DNA of 64,000 bases, taken from positions 62,001-126,000 of the forward strand of contig NZ_VNJJ01000006.1 of assembly GCF_007786475.1 (NCBI RefSeq). Direction: 5' to 3'. The notes under the pieces were generated by a model. The model worked only from the letters and a program-made list of their open reading frames with translations, was not told the DNA's origin and ran no database searches. The stretch's first letter is position 1. Each line of letters opens with the position of its first letter. Shown piece by piece: positions 33,874-43,012 of the stretch. The position numbers and the translations under genes were made by a program. The stretch comes from Cohnella terricola (GTDB taxonomy: Bacteria; Bacillota; Bacilli; Paenibacillales; Paenibacillaceae).

Positions 33874-36800
33874 ATGATCAAAATGACGCAATTTGCCATG
33901 AAGAACGTGGCGGCCATCATGATTCTCATGATTTTGCTGCTGTTTGGCGGAATGTACTCCACGAGTACGCTAAAAGTCGAGAGCATGCCGGATATCTCGT
34001 TCCCCGTAGTCATGGTCAGTACCCCCTACAAGGCGCCTCCAACGGATGTCTTGGATAAGGTAACCAAGCCGCTGGAAAAATCGCTGGCGAACATGAAGGG
34101 ATTAAAGAACCTCACTTCCACGTCTAGCGACAATTTTTCCACGATCATTGTGGAGCTTACGCAAGGGACGAAACTGGACGACGCCAAGAAGGATATCGAA
34201 AGCCTGATTGCGAACGTTAAAATTCCGGATAGTGCGGAAAAGCCTAAGGTCATGACGTTCGGCTTCGCCTCTCAGCCGGTCTACTATTCCTCGATTTACG
34301 GGGAAGAAGGCATGAATCAGGCGGAGCTCGACAATCTTTTCAAAAACGTGATCGAACCCGGGTTGAACTCTATCCCCGGTCTCGACCATATCGATGCGAT
34401 CGGGAACCAGGAAGCCAAGCTGAACATTCGGCTGGATGCCCGCGCGTTGGGGAACTACGGTTTGTCGGTATCCCAGGTGGTATCGGAAATCCAGTCCAAT
34501 TTGACCTCGAGTCCCGCAGGTTCGGTTAAATTTAACGGCAGCACGGAAATGGTCCGGGTCACCGGCGAAATGAACACCATCTACAATTTGGACCGAATGC
34601 TAATCGGGACGCCGCGAGGCGAATCGATTGAGCTGAGCCAAATCGCGAAGGTAGAATCGATCAGCGAATCTTCCTTCTACGCCCGTCTGGACGGCAGGCC
34701 GGCGATTGGGCTTCATCTCTACAAGACAAAAGACGCAAACGCGGTGGAGTTCGGTGACGCCGTGCAGAAGCAAATCGCGAATTGGGAAACGACGCTGCCC
34801 GGTGTCAGTTTCCATGAAATTTTCACCGATTCGAAGGAAATTAAGAAATCGATTAACGGCATGGTCAAGGAAGGCGCGCTTGGTGCCCTTCTCGCATCGC
34901 TAATGATCCTGGTGTTCCTGCGCAATATCCGGATGACATTTATCGTGCTGATCTCGATCCCGCTGTCTATTTTGCTGACGCTGCTCTTGATGGCGCCTCT
35001 CGGTGTTACGCTGAACATCATGACCCTTGGCGGTCTCGCGATCGCAGTGGGCCGGGTCGTGGACGACAGTATCGTCGTCATCGAGAATGTATACAGCCGG
35101 CTGGCTAAAGCGCAGGAACGGGGGGAATCGGTCATCCTGCTGGCGACCAAGCAGGTTTCAGCGGCGATTACCTCCTCAACGCTGACGACCGTGGGCGTGT
35201 TTGCTCCGATCGGATTCGTCGGCGGCGTGGTCGGCGAAGTGTTCCGGCCGTTCGCGCTTACGCTCGCATGCGCTTTGATGGCGTCTCTTCTAGTAGCGCT
35301 GACCGTCATCCCGATGCTGGCCAAATTGCTCGTCATAAAGAGCACGAAAATACCGCACCATGACGAGAATCATGTAGGTAAGTTTGCGATGCAGTATAAG
35401 AAAATTTTGGCAGCTTCGTTGAACCACAAAATGAAGACGTTGTTGGCTGCCGGCCTTTTGTTCATCTTATCCGTAGTGCTAATCGTTCCGAGGCTGGCGT
35501 CCGAATTTATGCCGGCCAGCGAATCCGATAAAAAAATGTACTTCATGATCGAGATGCCGAAGGAAACTTCGCTGGAAGCCATGGATGCTAAAATGAAGGA
35601 AATCGAATCCATGCTCATGAATGCGAAGGACGCAACCGGAAATCCTCAATTTATTTTCGTAGAATCGCTTGTCGGGTACAACTTCTCGAATGATGCCGTA
35701 CCTTACAATTCGGCGATGTTTACCGAGGTTGCCGGCGATGCCAACGCGAGCGTGGTATTGAAGGAATATCAGGAAAAAATTCGATATGAGCTTCCGCAAA
35801 AATCCAAAGTCGACGGGTCCCTCATCTCGTTCGGCGGTGGCGGTGGCGGAGGAGCGAACTTCTCCTATTCGCTCAAGGGCGATGATTTGCTGCTACTGAA
35901 GCAGGCGGCAGCGACAATTCAAGAAGAGATGAAGAAATTCCCCGAGCTGAGCGAAGTCAAGGATTCCTTGGGTGAAACCAAGATGGAAGTCAAAGTGCTC
36001 GTCAACCAGAACAAAGCGCAGCTTTACGGCATGAGCACGGGGCAGGTGCTGGGAGCCGCGGCGGAGTGGATCGGCAAGCGGGATCTCGGCGACATGAAGT
36101 TCGACAACGTCATGTACAAAACCACGATCGAAATGGATCAAGCCTATAAGGATTCGCTGGAAAAGCTGGAGAACATTCCGATCCAAACGCCAACCGGCGA
36201 GCAAATCCGTTTGGCTGATATCGCGAGTGTACGCCATATCGATTCTCCGGTTTCGATCGCCCGCGAGAAAGAGCAACAGGTTGTGAACGTAACCGCCAAA
36301 ATCGAAGGCAAGGACAAAGGCGGCATCAGCGCCAAGGTGCAAGCAGCGCTGGATCAGGTCGAGCTTCCGTCCGGTGTGGGCCGGGATGTGACCGGGGTAT
36401 CGGACGATATCAACGAGAGCTTCGGCCAAATGTTCGTAGCGATGGGAGCCTCCATCTTTATCGTGTATCTGATCATGGTTCTTGCCTTCGGCAACGCAGG
36501 CGCGCCGTTCGCCATCCTGTTCTCGCTGCCGCTGGCTGTGATCGGTGGTTTGCTCGGGCTGTTTGTGACCGGGGAGTCTCTCAATGTAACCTCCCTGATC
36601 GGCTTCCTCATGCTGATCGGTATTGTCGTAACGAATGCCATCGTGCTCATCGATCGCGTACAGCAGCTTCGCGAGGATGGCTATGAAGTGCGCGATGCGC
36701 TGATCGAGGCTGGTATGAACCGGCTACGGCCAATCATTATGACGGCAGGGGCTACGATATTCGCCCTCTTGCCGCTAGGGCTGGGCATGTCGGAAGGCAC

Positions 36801-36975
36801 GCTCATTTCCAAAGGCTTGGCAGTCGTTGTCATCGGCGGCCTGATTACATCCACCTTGCTGACTCTGGTCGTCGTACCGATCGTCTATGAAACCATTCAT
36901 TCTATTAAAATGTGGACGGGACGTCTGTTCCGCAGAAAGACAAAGCAGGCGGACGCTCCAACGATCGCAAGCTAG
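33874..36975 (+). CDS. RND-family efflux transporter (AcrB/SwrC-like)
   Basis: 1033 residues with the twelve-helix RND plan: helix 1 at residues 9-28, a first large outer loop (EVTKPLEKSLANMKGLKNLTSTSSDN region), helices 2-6 (ALGALLASLMILVFLRNIRMTFIVLISIPLSI onward), GGLAIAVGRVVDDSIVVIENVYSRL, a second outer loop with a Gly-rich FGGGGGGGANFSYSL insert, and helices 8-12 (FGQMFVAMGASIFIVYLIMVLAFG, LIGIVVTNAIVLIDRVQQLREDG, GATIFALLPLGLG). Relay Asp pair is visible in VGRVVDDSIVV. In Gram-positives SwrC exports surfactin-like or membrane-active compounds. It starts a three-gene cassette. Confidence 0.93.
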   Translation: MIKMTQFAMKNVAAIMILMILLLFGGMYSTSTLKVESMPDISFPVVMVSTPYKAPPTDVLDKVTKPLEKSLANMKGLKNLTSTSSDNFSTIIVELTQGTKLDDAKKDIESLIANVKIPDSAEKPKVMTFGFASQPVYYSSIYGEEGMNQAELDNLFKNVIEPGLNSIPGLDHIDAIGNQEAKLNIRLDARALGNYGLSVSQVVSEIQSNLTSSPAGSVKFNGSTEMVRVTGEMNTIYNLDRMLIGTPRGESIELSQIAKVESISESSFYARLDGRPAIGLHLYKTKDANAVEFGDAVQKQIANWETTLPGVSFHEIFTDSKEIKKSINGMVKEGALGALLASLMILVFLRNIRMTFIVLISIPLSILLTLLLMAPLGVTLNIMTLGGLAIAVGRVVDDSIVVIENVYSRLAKAQERGESVILLATKQVSAAITSSTLTTVGVFAPIGFVGGVVGEVFRPFALTLACALMASLLVALTVIPMLAKLLVIKSTKIPHHDENHVGKFAMQYKKILAASLNHKMKTLLAAGLLFILSVVLIVPRLASEFMPASESDKKMYFMIEMPKETSLEAMDAKMKEIESMLMNAKDATGNPQFIFVESLVGYNFSNDAVPYNSAMFTEVAGDANASVVLKEYQEKIRYELPQKSKVDGSLISFGGGGGGGANFSYSLKGDDLLLLKQAAATIQEEMKKFPELSEVKDSLGETKMEVKVLVNQNKAQLYGMSTGQVLGAAAEWIGKRDLGDMKFDNVMYKTTIEMDQAYKDSLEKLENIPIQTPTGEQIRLADIASVRHIDSPVSIAREKEQQVVNVTAKIEGKDKGGISAKVQAALDQVELPSGVGRDVTGVSDDINESFGQMFVAMGASIFIVYLIMVLAFGNAGAPFAILFSLPLAVIGGLLGLFVTGESLNVTSLIGFLMLIGIVVTNAIVLIDRVQQLREDGYEVRDALIEAGMNRLRPIIMTAGATIFALLPLGLGMSEGTLISKGLAVVVIGGLITSTLLTLVVVPIVYETIHSIKMWTGRLFRRKTKQADAPTIAS

Positions 36976-37009
36976 GATGAAGATAGACTTAAATAAAGGA
37001 GATTACCGT

Positions 37010-38242
37010 ATGAGCATTTCGAACTCGAACAAACGTGTCAAAAGACGTGCAAGGACGGTTAGCATCGCCGTCGTTCTGGCCGCTGGGATTGCCGTAATCG
37101 CGGGCTGCTCCTCCCAGCCGAAAACCGAAGGCGCGGCGGAAACGGCAGCGAATGCCAACCAAGTAGCGGCCAAAACCGTGAAGGTGGCGGAAATCGCCAA
37201 GATACAAATTGCCGAGCCTCTCGAGCAGGTTGCCGATGTACTTGCTTCAGCTCAAGTACACATTGTGGCCAAAGCGGGAGCCGACGTACAGCAGATCATG
37301 AAAAAACGCGGAGAGACGGTCAAGGCAGGGGATGTAATCGTGGCGCTGGACGACACGGACGCTCTCCTGCAGCAAGAGCAGTCTCTGCTGTCTCGCGAAA
37401 GCGCTGCGTTGTCGCTTGAAACCGGGCGGAAGCAGTGGGAGTCGAATTTGGCTAAGATGGAGCTGGCACTGTCGGAAGCGACTAAGAACTACAACAAGAT
37501 GAAGAATGATTACGACGCGGGACTGGTCGGGAAATCGGAGCTGAATCAGGCGGAAACGGCTTATACGACGGCGAAAAGCGATTTGGCGCTGCTTAAGGAA
37601 ACGGGAGTGGCCGGACTGGAAATGCAGTTAAAGGCTTCGCAATTGTCAGTTGTTTTGTCGGAACGCGCGCTGGCGAACTATGAGATCAAGGCGCCCATCA
37701 GCGGCGTGTTGTCCGAGCTGACCGTGCAGGAAGGGATGACGATTAGCCCAGGCTTCGCCATCGGCGAAATTCTGCAAATCGATCCAATCAAAGTAAAGAC
37801 GTTGCTGTCGGCTCAAGCGGCGAATGCGGCGCGGGGCAAAACGCAATTGCAATTTTATGTGCCAGGCAGCAGCAGCATGTACACCGGCAAAGTAACTTAC
37901 TTCGCCGATGTGGTCGATACGCAAACGAACGCTTATGAATTGAATCTGTCGATTGCCAATCCGGACAAGGCGTTAAAGCCGGGCATGAAGGTGCAGGTTC
38001 GTCTGACCGAGGCGGCGGAGGAGCAGGTTGTAGCCATACCGACGCTCAGCATCGTTCGGGAAGGCGCAGACAGCTACGTCTTCGTGCTGAACGGAGATAA
38101 GGCTGAGAAACGCAAGGTTGAACTGGGCCGCTTGAATGAGCTGAATCAGGAAATTATTTCTGGCGTCAAAGCTGGAGAAAAGCTGATCGTATCGGGGCAG
38201 CATCAATTGTCGGATGGAGAACAAGTGAACGTTGCTAATTAA
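37010..38242 (+). CDS. RND efflux periplasmic-adaptor-type lipoprotein (HlyD/MFP)
   Basis: 410 residues from the ATG at 37010 (AAAGGAG upstream), although the frame is open into the RND gene. Lipobox in AGIAVIAGC after RRARTVSIAVVLA. The adaptor fold shows two lipoyl halves (VHIVAKAGADVQQIMKKRGETVKAGDVIVALDD; LANYEIKAPISGVLSELTVQEGMTI), a coiled-coil hairpin between them (residues about 130-220), a beta-barrel region (KVKTLLSAQAANAARG) and the membrane-proximal end (KRKVELGRLNELNQEIISGVKAGEKLIVSGQHQL). It pairs with the RND pump 34 bases upstream. Confidence 0.92.
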   Translation: MSISNSNKRVKRRARTVSIAVVLAAGIAVIAGCSSQPKTEGAAETAANANQVAAKTVKVAEIAKIQIAEPLEQVADVLASAQVHIVAKAGADVQQIMKKRGETVKAGDVIVALDDTDALLQQEQSLLSRESAALSLETGRKQWESNLAKMELALSEATKNYNKMKNDYDAGLVGKSELNQAETAYTTAKSDLALLKETGVAGLEMQLKASQLSVVLSERALANYEIKAPISGVLSELTVQEGMTISPGFAIGEILQIDPIKVKTLLSAQAANAARGKTQLQFYVPGSSSMYTGKVTYFADVVDTQTNAYELNLSIANPDKALKPGMKVQVRLTEAAEEQVVAIPTLSIVREGADSYVFVLNGDKAEKRKVELGRLNELNQEIISGVKAGEKLIVSGQHQLSDGEQVNVAN

Positions 38243-38291
38243 TATTTGCGAGAAAATGCCATTATACTGAAATGATTTTCGGAGGGACGAT

Positions 38292-40037
38292 ATGCATACA
38301 AAGTGGACAAAAACGGTGGCCGCCGTTCTTCTCACCGCCTCGATGACGGTAACGCCGCTGGCTGGAGCGGCATTTGCCGGTCAGGCTTCCACCGCTCAAA
38401 GCCAGGCGGCACAAACAGCTCAATCTGCGTATAAGAAGCTGACAGGCACCGTGTCGGCGCAACTGATCGGCGCCTTCATGGAGAGGTCATCCGACTCGAC
38501 GATCGTCGGAGCGGTGGTTCGGCTTAAGAACGAAACCAGCAAAATCACGAGGGTACCGGATTACGAGCTCAGGATGACGACCAAAGACGGCGTGTCCTAC
38601 ACGCTCGCACCAAGCGCGGCGAATTCGCGAGCGATCCAACCGAAAGGCCAAGTCGAGCTAGTGTATACGCTGGCCGTGAAGCGTACGAACACCTTTGAAT
38701 TGTCCAAGTTAACTTGGGTGGAGGTGGACGAATACGTCTACCCGCGTAAGGAAACGACACGACTTTCCATGGACCTTTCCGGAAAGGTATGGAAGAATGG
38801 GGAACCGGGCAGCGGCACATTCGGCAAGATCCAATGGGGACAGACGTTCCAGAATGAGCTGCTGTCGCCGACAATCGCTTATACGTCGGCAGGCGTGTAC
38901 CAACAGGTAAAGGCGCAAGGCAACGTAACCATCGTAACCGTGAAAGCGACGAATACCGGCAAGGAAACAGCCTATATTCCCGATTTTGCAATTAGCGGAT
39001 CGGATGGAAAGAAGCTTTACGCCGGGGAGAAAGCGGATAACAAGTCCGAGGTGCTCGGAGCCGGAGAAAGCCGCAACCTGATCTTCGCGATCCCGACTCC
39101 CCCGAGTGTCAAGCTCAGCGAACTTGTAGTGACGAAGCCGGCGCGTTACCAAGCGCCGGATGGAAGCGAACTGGTCCGCCATGTCGGGTATATGAGCATA
39201 GGATTGCCGACGACAACCGGATTTTCTCTGGCCAGCTTGGGCAACTACGAGTTTGGGAAGCCTATCGCGCTGGATCCTTCTAATGAGCTGGTAGATAAAG
39301 ACGTGCAGATTTCTTTGGTCGAGCTGCATCTGCATGACAACCAAGGTGACGGATACAAGACTGCCATCGCGAAATTCAAGCTGCAGAACACCGGCAAGCA
39401 GGCTGCCGTGCTCCCGGCGTTCCAAGCGGAGCTCACGAACGGGGAAGGCTACACTTACATTGGCGACCGCCAAAACGTAAGCACGCAGCGGCTCATGCCC
39501 GGACTAAGCCATGTGGTCAGCTATGCATTTAACGTGCCGAAAACAGAGGAAGAAGGGCGCTTTGCCCTGCGTCTGCTGGAAGGCAGCACGATCGACGCGC
39601 CTTACAGCACTCCGTTCGCGCAGCTCGGCGTTGCTGTGCAGAACGAGGCGGAGGATTCGCAGATTTGGAACCTGTATCCTTTCCAAGTAGAGATGAAGTA
39701 TTGGTGGCTCGGCGCAGTGGGGGATACGGTCCCGTTCATTTCCTACACCTATAAGTTGACGCTTGATTTAGATATCAAACGGACGGACGACATCGTTGTT
39801 GACGCTGGCTTCTCGAAGCTGAAAATTGATATCGCAGATAGCTTCGGCGTCGTGCTAGGTTCGGAAACCTTCTCCTTTGTCGGTCCGAATCGTTTGATCA
39901 GCGGAAAACAGACGCTCCGCTTCGATAACCTGCGCACCGAGCAGTATCAATACCCGCTGACGGTAAACATTTACGAGGTCATTGATACGCCGTCCGGCGA
40001 ATCCGCTCGTCTGATTCAGACGCTGCAGCAAAAGTAA
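38292..40037 (+). CDS. secreted protein of unknown function in RND cassette
   Basis: 581 residues, ATG after GGAGGGACG. Signal peptide MHTKWTKTVAAVLLTASMTV with AAFAG-Q as probable cleavage site. The mature part is beta-rich with a recurring pattern of extracellular Ig-like domains: VGAVVRLKNETSKITRVPDYELRMTTKDG, then TIVTVKATNTGKETAYIPDFAISGSDGKKL, then TAIAKFKLQNTGKQAAVLPAFQAELTNGEG. Each has an N-x-(G/E/T)-(S/K) turn followed by 'P-x-(Y/F)-x-(L/A)' and a 'D/N-G' hairpin, similar to DUF4352-like domains. No catalytic motif or SLH domain is seen. Because it follows pump and adaptor in one transcript and ends in a terminator, it may be an extracellular third component. Not a known outer-membrane factor. 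Confidence 0.75.
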   Translation: MHTKWTKTVAAVLLTASMTVTPLAGAAFAGQASTAQSQAAQTAQSAYKKLTGTVSAQLIGAFMERSSDSTIVGAVVRLKNETSKITRVPDYELRMTTKDGVSYTLAPSAANSRAIQPKGQVELVYTLAVKRTNTFELSKLTWVEVDEYVYPRKETTRLSMDLSGKVWKNGEPGSGTFGKIQWGQTFQNELLSPTIAYTSAGVYQQVKAQGNVTIVTVKATNTGKETAYIPDFAISGSDGKKLYAGEKADNKSEVLGAGESRNLIFAIPTPPSVKLSELVVTKPARYQAPDGSELVRHVGYMSIGLPTTTGFSLASLGNYEFGKPIALDPSNELVDKDVQISLVELHLHDNQGDGYKTAIAKFKLQNTGKQAAVLPAFQAELTNGEGYTYIGDRQNVSTQRLMPGLSHVVSYAFNVPKTEEEGRFALRLLEGSTIDAPYSTPFAQLGVAVQNEAEDSQIWNLYPFQVEMKYWWLGAVGDTVPFISYTYKLTLDLDIKRTDDIVVDAGFSKLKIDIADSFGVVLGSETFSFVGPNRLISGKQTLRFDNLRTEQYQYPLTVNIYEVIDTPSGESARLIQTLQQK

Positions 40038-40044
40038 GATAAAT

Positions 40045-40103
40045 GAAACCGCCCGGTATACGGCGTTCCACAATGGAGCCCCGTATATCGGGCGGTTTCG
40101 TGC
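40045..40103. terminator. terminator of the RND cassette
   Basis: GAAACCGCCCG-GTATACGG ... CCGTATAT-CGGGCGGTTTC with a TCCA/TGGA mini-dyad in the loop, the same plan as the hairpin at 33618. Confidence 0.85.
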
Positions 40104-40104
40104 T

Positions 40105-40190
40105 TTACATCATTAGCGAATTGTGGCTAACGGATTTCAGAGCCCTTATTTTCAAGAAGCCTACCGGCCGACCGCCATGAACGCGAAGCC
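40105..40190 (+). repeat. dispersed intergenic element, right of RND cassette
   Basis: CATCATTAGCGAATTGTGGC then TAACGGATTTCAGAGCCC, GCCTACCGGCCGACCGCC and AACGCGAAGCCGA correspond in order to 33690-33760. Directly oriented with that copy. Its end runs into the 3' end of the UDP-glucose dehydrogenase gene. Confidence 0.6.
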
Positions 40191-41471
40191 GAGACGGCGC
40201 ATCTCGTTACGATCGAGCATGTTCCTTCCATCTAGTAGAACCGGCGTTTCCATTCGCAGCTTGATGTCCGCCCAATCCAGTTGCCGATACGCCTCCCAAT
40301 CCGTGACGATCACGGCGGCATGGGCTCCGCGCAAAGCCTCTTCCGGGTCCTGAACAAACGAGATTCTCTCGGCAAGACTTGCGTGCAAATCGCGAAACCC
40401 GGCAATACCGAGCGGATCGGTCGCCAGAACGGAGGCCCCCTCTGATAGCAACGCTTCTATAACGGATATCGCTGGCGTCTCCCTGACGTCGTCGGTTCCC
40501 GGTTTGAAGGCGAGCCCCAGCACGGCAATCCGTTTTCCTCCCAGCACCCATAACTGCTCGCGGAGTTTACGAATCATGCGCTGCGATCTTTCGCGATTGA
40601 TCTGCATTACCTGTTCCAGCAAGCCGAAGTTAAGGCCGTACGACTTGCCGATATGCGCGAACGCGCGAAGATCCTTCGGGAAGCAGGAGCCGCCGAAGCC
40701 CGGACCGGCTTTCAGGAAATCCGGACCGATCCGCTTGTCGTAGCCGATGCCTTCGGCCACAAGCGCAACATCGGCTCCGGTCTCCTCGCATAGATCGGAC
40801 ACCATGTTGATATAGGAGATTTTGGTCGCCAGAAAAGAATTCGCCGCATACTTGATGATCTCTGCCGTATGGGAGTCCGTGAACAGCTTCGGGCAATCGA
40901 AAGAGCGATAAACGTCCTCCATCAACGATTTTCCACGCTCCGATGCGACGCCGACGACGATTCGGTCCGGATGCATGAACTCTTTCACGGCCGCCCCCTC
41001 TCTTAGAAACTCGGGATTGGAGGCGATCTCCAGGTTCGCCTTTCGGCCTTTGGCGTACAAAGCGCTCATTTTCTCTATCCAACGGCCGGTACCTACGGGG
41101 ACTGTGCTCTTGACGACGACTAGCTTGTATTCCGAATCGAGACTGCTTTCCACGATCTCCTTCGTCACCGCTTCGATCTGCGACATATCCGCACTGCCGT
41201 CCGGTCTCGAAGGCGTACCGACACAGACGAATAGCACCTCGGACGCCTGGATCGCTGACGGACTGTCGTCCGTGAAAATCAGCCGTCCGTCCTTCAAGTT
41301 GCGGACAAGCATCTCCTGAAGCCCCGGTTCATAGATCGTGCTGACGCCCTCTTGAAGTTTATTCCGTTTGACGCGATCCTTCTCGACGACCCGCACTTTG
41401 AAACCCAGATCGGACAAGCAGACGGCTGTCACCAATCCAACATATCCCGCTCCGAATACGCCTATGTTCAT
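40161..41471 (-). CDS. UDP-glucose 6-dehydrogenase
   Basis: 436 residues. NAD-binding MNIGVFGAGYVGLVTAVCLSDLG, AVVKSTVPVGTG-type turn (VVVKSTVPVGTGRWIE), catalytic GFGGSCFPKDLRAF with the nucleophile Cys, and the C-terminal domain GKRIAVLGLAFKPGTDDVRETPAISVIEALL. It makes UDP-glucuronate for acidic polymers such as teichuronic acid or exopolysaccharide (TuaD/YwqF type). It is 12 bases behind a glycosyltransferase gene on the same strand, consistent with glycan synthesis. Confidence 0.95.
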   Translation of the reverse strand: MNIGVFGAGYVGLVTAVCLSDLGFKVRVVEKDRVKRNKLQEGVSTIYEPGLQEMLVRNLKDGRLIFTDDSPSAIQASEVLFVCVGTPSRPDGSADMSQIEAVTKEIVESSLDSEYKLVVVKSTVPVGTGRWIEKMSALYAKGRKANLEIASNPEFLREGAAVKEFMHPDRIVVGVASERGKSLMEDVYRSFDCPKLFTDSHTAEIIKYAANSFLATKISYINMVSDLCEETGADVALVAEGIGYDKRIGPDFLKAGPGFGGSCFPKDLRAFAHIGKSYGLNFGLLEQVMQINRERSQRMIRKLREQLWVLGGKRIAVLGLAFKPGTDDVRETPAISVIEALLSEGASVLATDPLGIAGFRDLHASLAERISFVQDPEEALRGAHAAVIVTDWEAYRQLDWADIKLRMETPVLLDGRNMLDRNEMRRLGFAFMAVGR

Positions 41472-41483
41472 GGCAAAGTCCTC

Positions 41484-42644
41484 CTATATAACCTGTAAGG
41501 CCGGGACCGATGCTTCTTCGATATCCGCAAGCAGCCTTGCGAAGACGCCGTCCCACGAACGGACAGAAGCTTCCCGTACGCCCGCCGCCGACAAGATTGT
41601 TCTCAGCTCAGCGTCGCCATGCAACCGGGACAGAGCTTCCGCGAACGCATCCGCATCTCCCGGTGGGCAGAGAATGCCGTTATCGCCGTGGCGGACATTG
41701 TCCGGGACCGCTCCGCCTGCGGCGCCGATAACGGGAAGACCGCAAGCCATCGCTTCCAGAACGACGTTGCCGAACGTCTCGGTCGCGGACGGGAAGAGCA
41801 TGACATCCGATCCGGCCATAACGCGCCTGAGCTCGGACTGCGGCAGCGCCCCGAGGAATCGGGCCGGAACACGTAGACGTTCCGTTAGCGTCCGTATGCT
41901 CTCGACGAAGGGACCGTCCCCCGCCAGCAGCAGCTCCGCATCGATGCCGGTATTCCGAATGAACCTGCTTACGGCCTCCACCGCCACCTCCGTTTGCTTC
42001 TCCGGAGCGAGCCGACCGGCGTACAGCACCGTAAACCGATCGCGGCTCAAGCCTAACGCATCTCTCAGCCCTTCCCGGTCGAACTCCGGCCGGAATAACG
42101 ACGTATCGACTCCGCGACTCCAAATACGAAGCCCTTCCCATCCGTCTGCCCGACACTCCTCCAACACGGATGGCGATGGCACGTAGATACGCTTGCAAGG
42201 GCGGTGAAACCAATTCATGTATTTCCAGGTCGCTTTGGCGAGCCATTGAAGGTTGTAAAAGGGCAGGTAACGTACGTAGTGTGTGTGATGCGAAGCGACA
42301 AGGGGTATGCCGTGCTTTAGCGCAAGCTGCCTTCCCGTCACCCCGACGCCGAAGGGCGTCGCGACGTGGACGACGGTCGGATTAAACTCGAGAAGCTTGC
42401 TTTCCGCTCCGGCCATTTGCGGTACCGCGAACCGAAGCTCAGGGTACAGGAAGAACCTCATACTTCTCAGCCGCTCGGCCAAATCCGGCGCGGGGTCCTC
42501 CTTTCTCGGCCGCGAGGGAGCGAACACTTGACACGCGACTCCGCGCGAACGCAAGTAAGCAGTCCATCTCTCCAACGTCTTTGCCACCCCATTCATCTCT
42601 GGGGCATACGTATCGGTAAACAAGGCCAATCGAATCTCCGGCAT
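41484..42644 (-). CDS. GT4-family glycosyltransferase
   Basis: 386 residues from ATG 42644 with GGAGGT eight bases upstream. GT-B fold: MPEIRLALFTDTYAPEMNGVAKTLERW, VVHVATPFGVGVTGRQLALKHGIPLVASHHTHY, VDTSLFRP, FTVLYAGRLAPEKQTEVAVEAV, LLLAGDGPF and the C-terminal SDVMLFPSATETFGNVVLEAMACGLPVIGAAGGAVPD, with the EX7E motif. It resembles MgtA/YpjH-like enzymes (diacylglycerol or phosphatidylinositol sugar transferases), but the acceptor is unsure. Probably co-transcribed with the dehydrogenase. Confidence 0.9.
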   Translation of the reverse strand: MPEIRLALFTDTYAPEMNGVAKTLERWTAYLRSRGVACQVFAPSRPRKEDPAPDLAERLRSMRFFLYPELRFAVPQMAGAESKLLEFNPTVVHVATPFGVGVTGRQLALKHGIPLVASHHTHYVRYLPFYNLQWLAKATWKYMNWFHRPCKRIYVPSPSVLEECRADGWEGLRIWSRGVDTSLFRPEFDREGLRDALGLSRDRFTVLYAGRLAPEKQTEVAVEAVSRFIRNTGIDAELLLAGDGPFVESIRTLTERLRVPARFLGALPQSELRRVMAGSDVMLFPSATETFGNVVLEAMACGLPVIGAAGGAVPDNVRHGDNGILCPPGDADAFAEALSRLHGDAELRTILSAAGVREASVRSWDGVFARLLADIEEASVPALQVI

Positions 42645-42774
42645 TCGAAGCACCTCCATACGATTTGCTTTAATCGTAGCAAGACGAAGTTATCGGAGTA
42701 TCAACCGTGCATAAAAGAATCGCCATTTCCGAATACTAATCTTTGGATTTGATCGATGCAAAGGAGCGATTTTC

Positions 42775-42948
42775 TTGGCTAATAACCGACAACAACTCTC
42801 CAAGGCGGAAGTTCAGACGACACCGCTTAACAAAATGCCCGTCCCCGGGGAAGACGAAGTGGGATTCACCGCCGAGGACGCGGCCGAGGTGTTTGAACAG
42901 AACGGTTCGGCAAACCGAATCGCCGATCATCAGGGCGAAAGGGAATAG
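42775..42948 (+). CDS. small acidic hydrophilic protein
   Basis: 57 residues from a TTG at 42775; AAAGGAG lies nine bases upstream and a terminator follows directly, so the frame is well bounded. The product starts MANNRQQLSKAEVQ and has a helical, acidic centre (FTAEDAAEVFEQNG). No signal peptide, membrane segment or recognised motif. Size and composition recall small spore or stress proteins of Bacillales, without a family assignment. It is divergent from the glycosyltransferase. Confidence 0.6.
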   Translation: MANNRQQLSKAEVQTTPLNKMPVPGEDEVGFTAEDAAEVFEQNGSANRIADHQGERE

Positions 42949-42953
42949 AAAAG

Positions 42954-42992
42954 GAAAGGCGCATGCACCTCTATGAGATGCATGCGCCTTTC
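42954..42992. terminator. bidirectional terminator
   Basis: GAAAGGCGCATGCA, an 11-base loop, TGCATGCGCCTTTC; ends the small ORF and the convergent AraC gene. Confidence 0.85.
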
Positions 42993-43012
42993 TTCTGAAA
43001 CTTTCTGCTAGT

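Noticed and set aside
33874..40037. Complete mobile element (IS or transposon) around the RND cassette
   Set aside because: No transposase or recombinase; the flanking repeats are related but diverged and are linked to terminators, so only a repeat-bracketed cassette is claimed.
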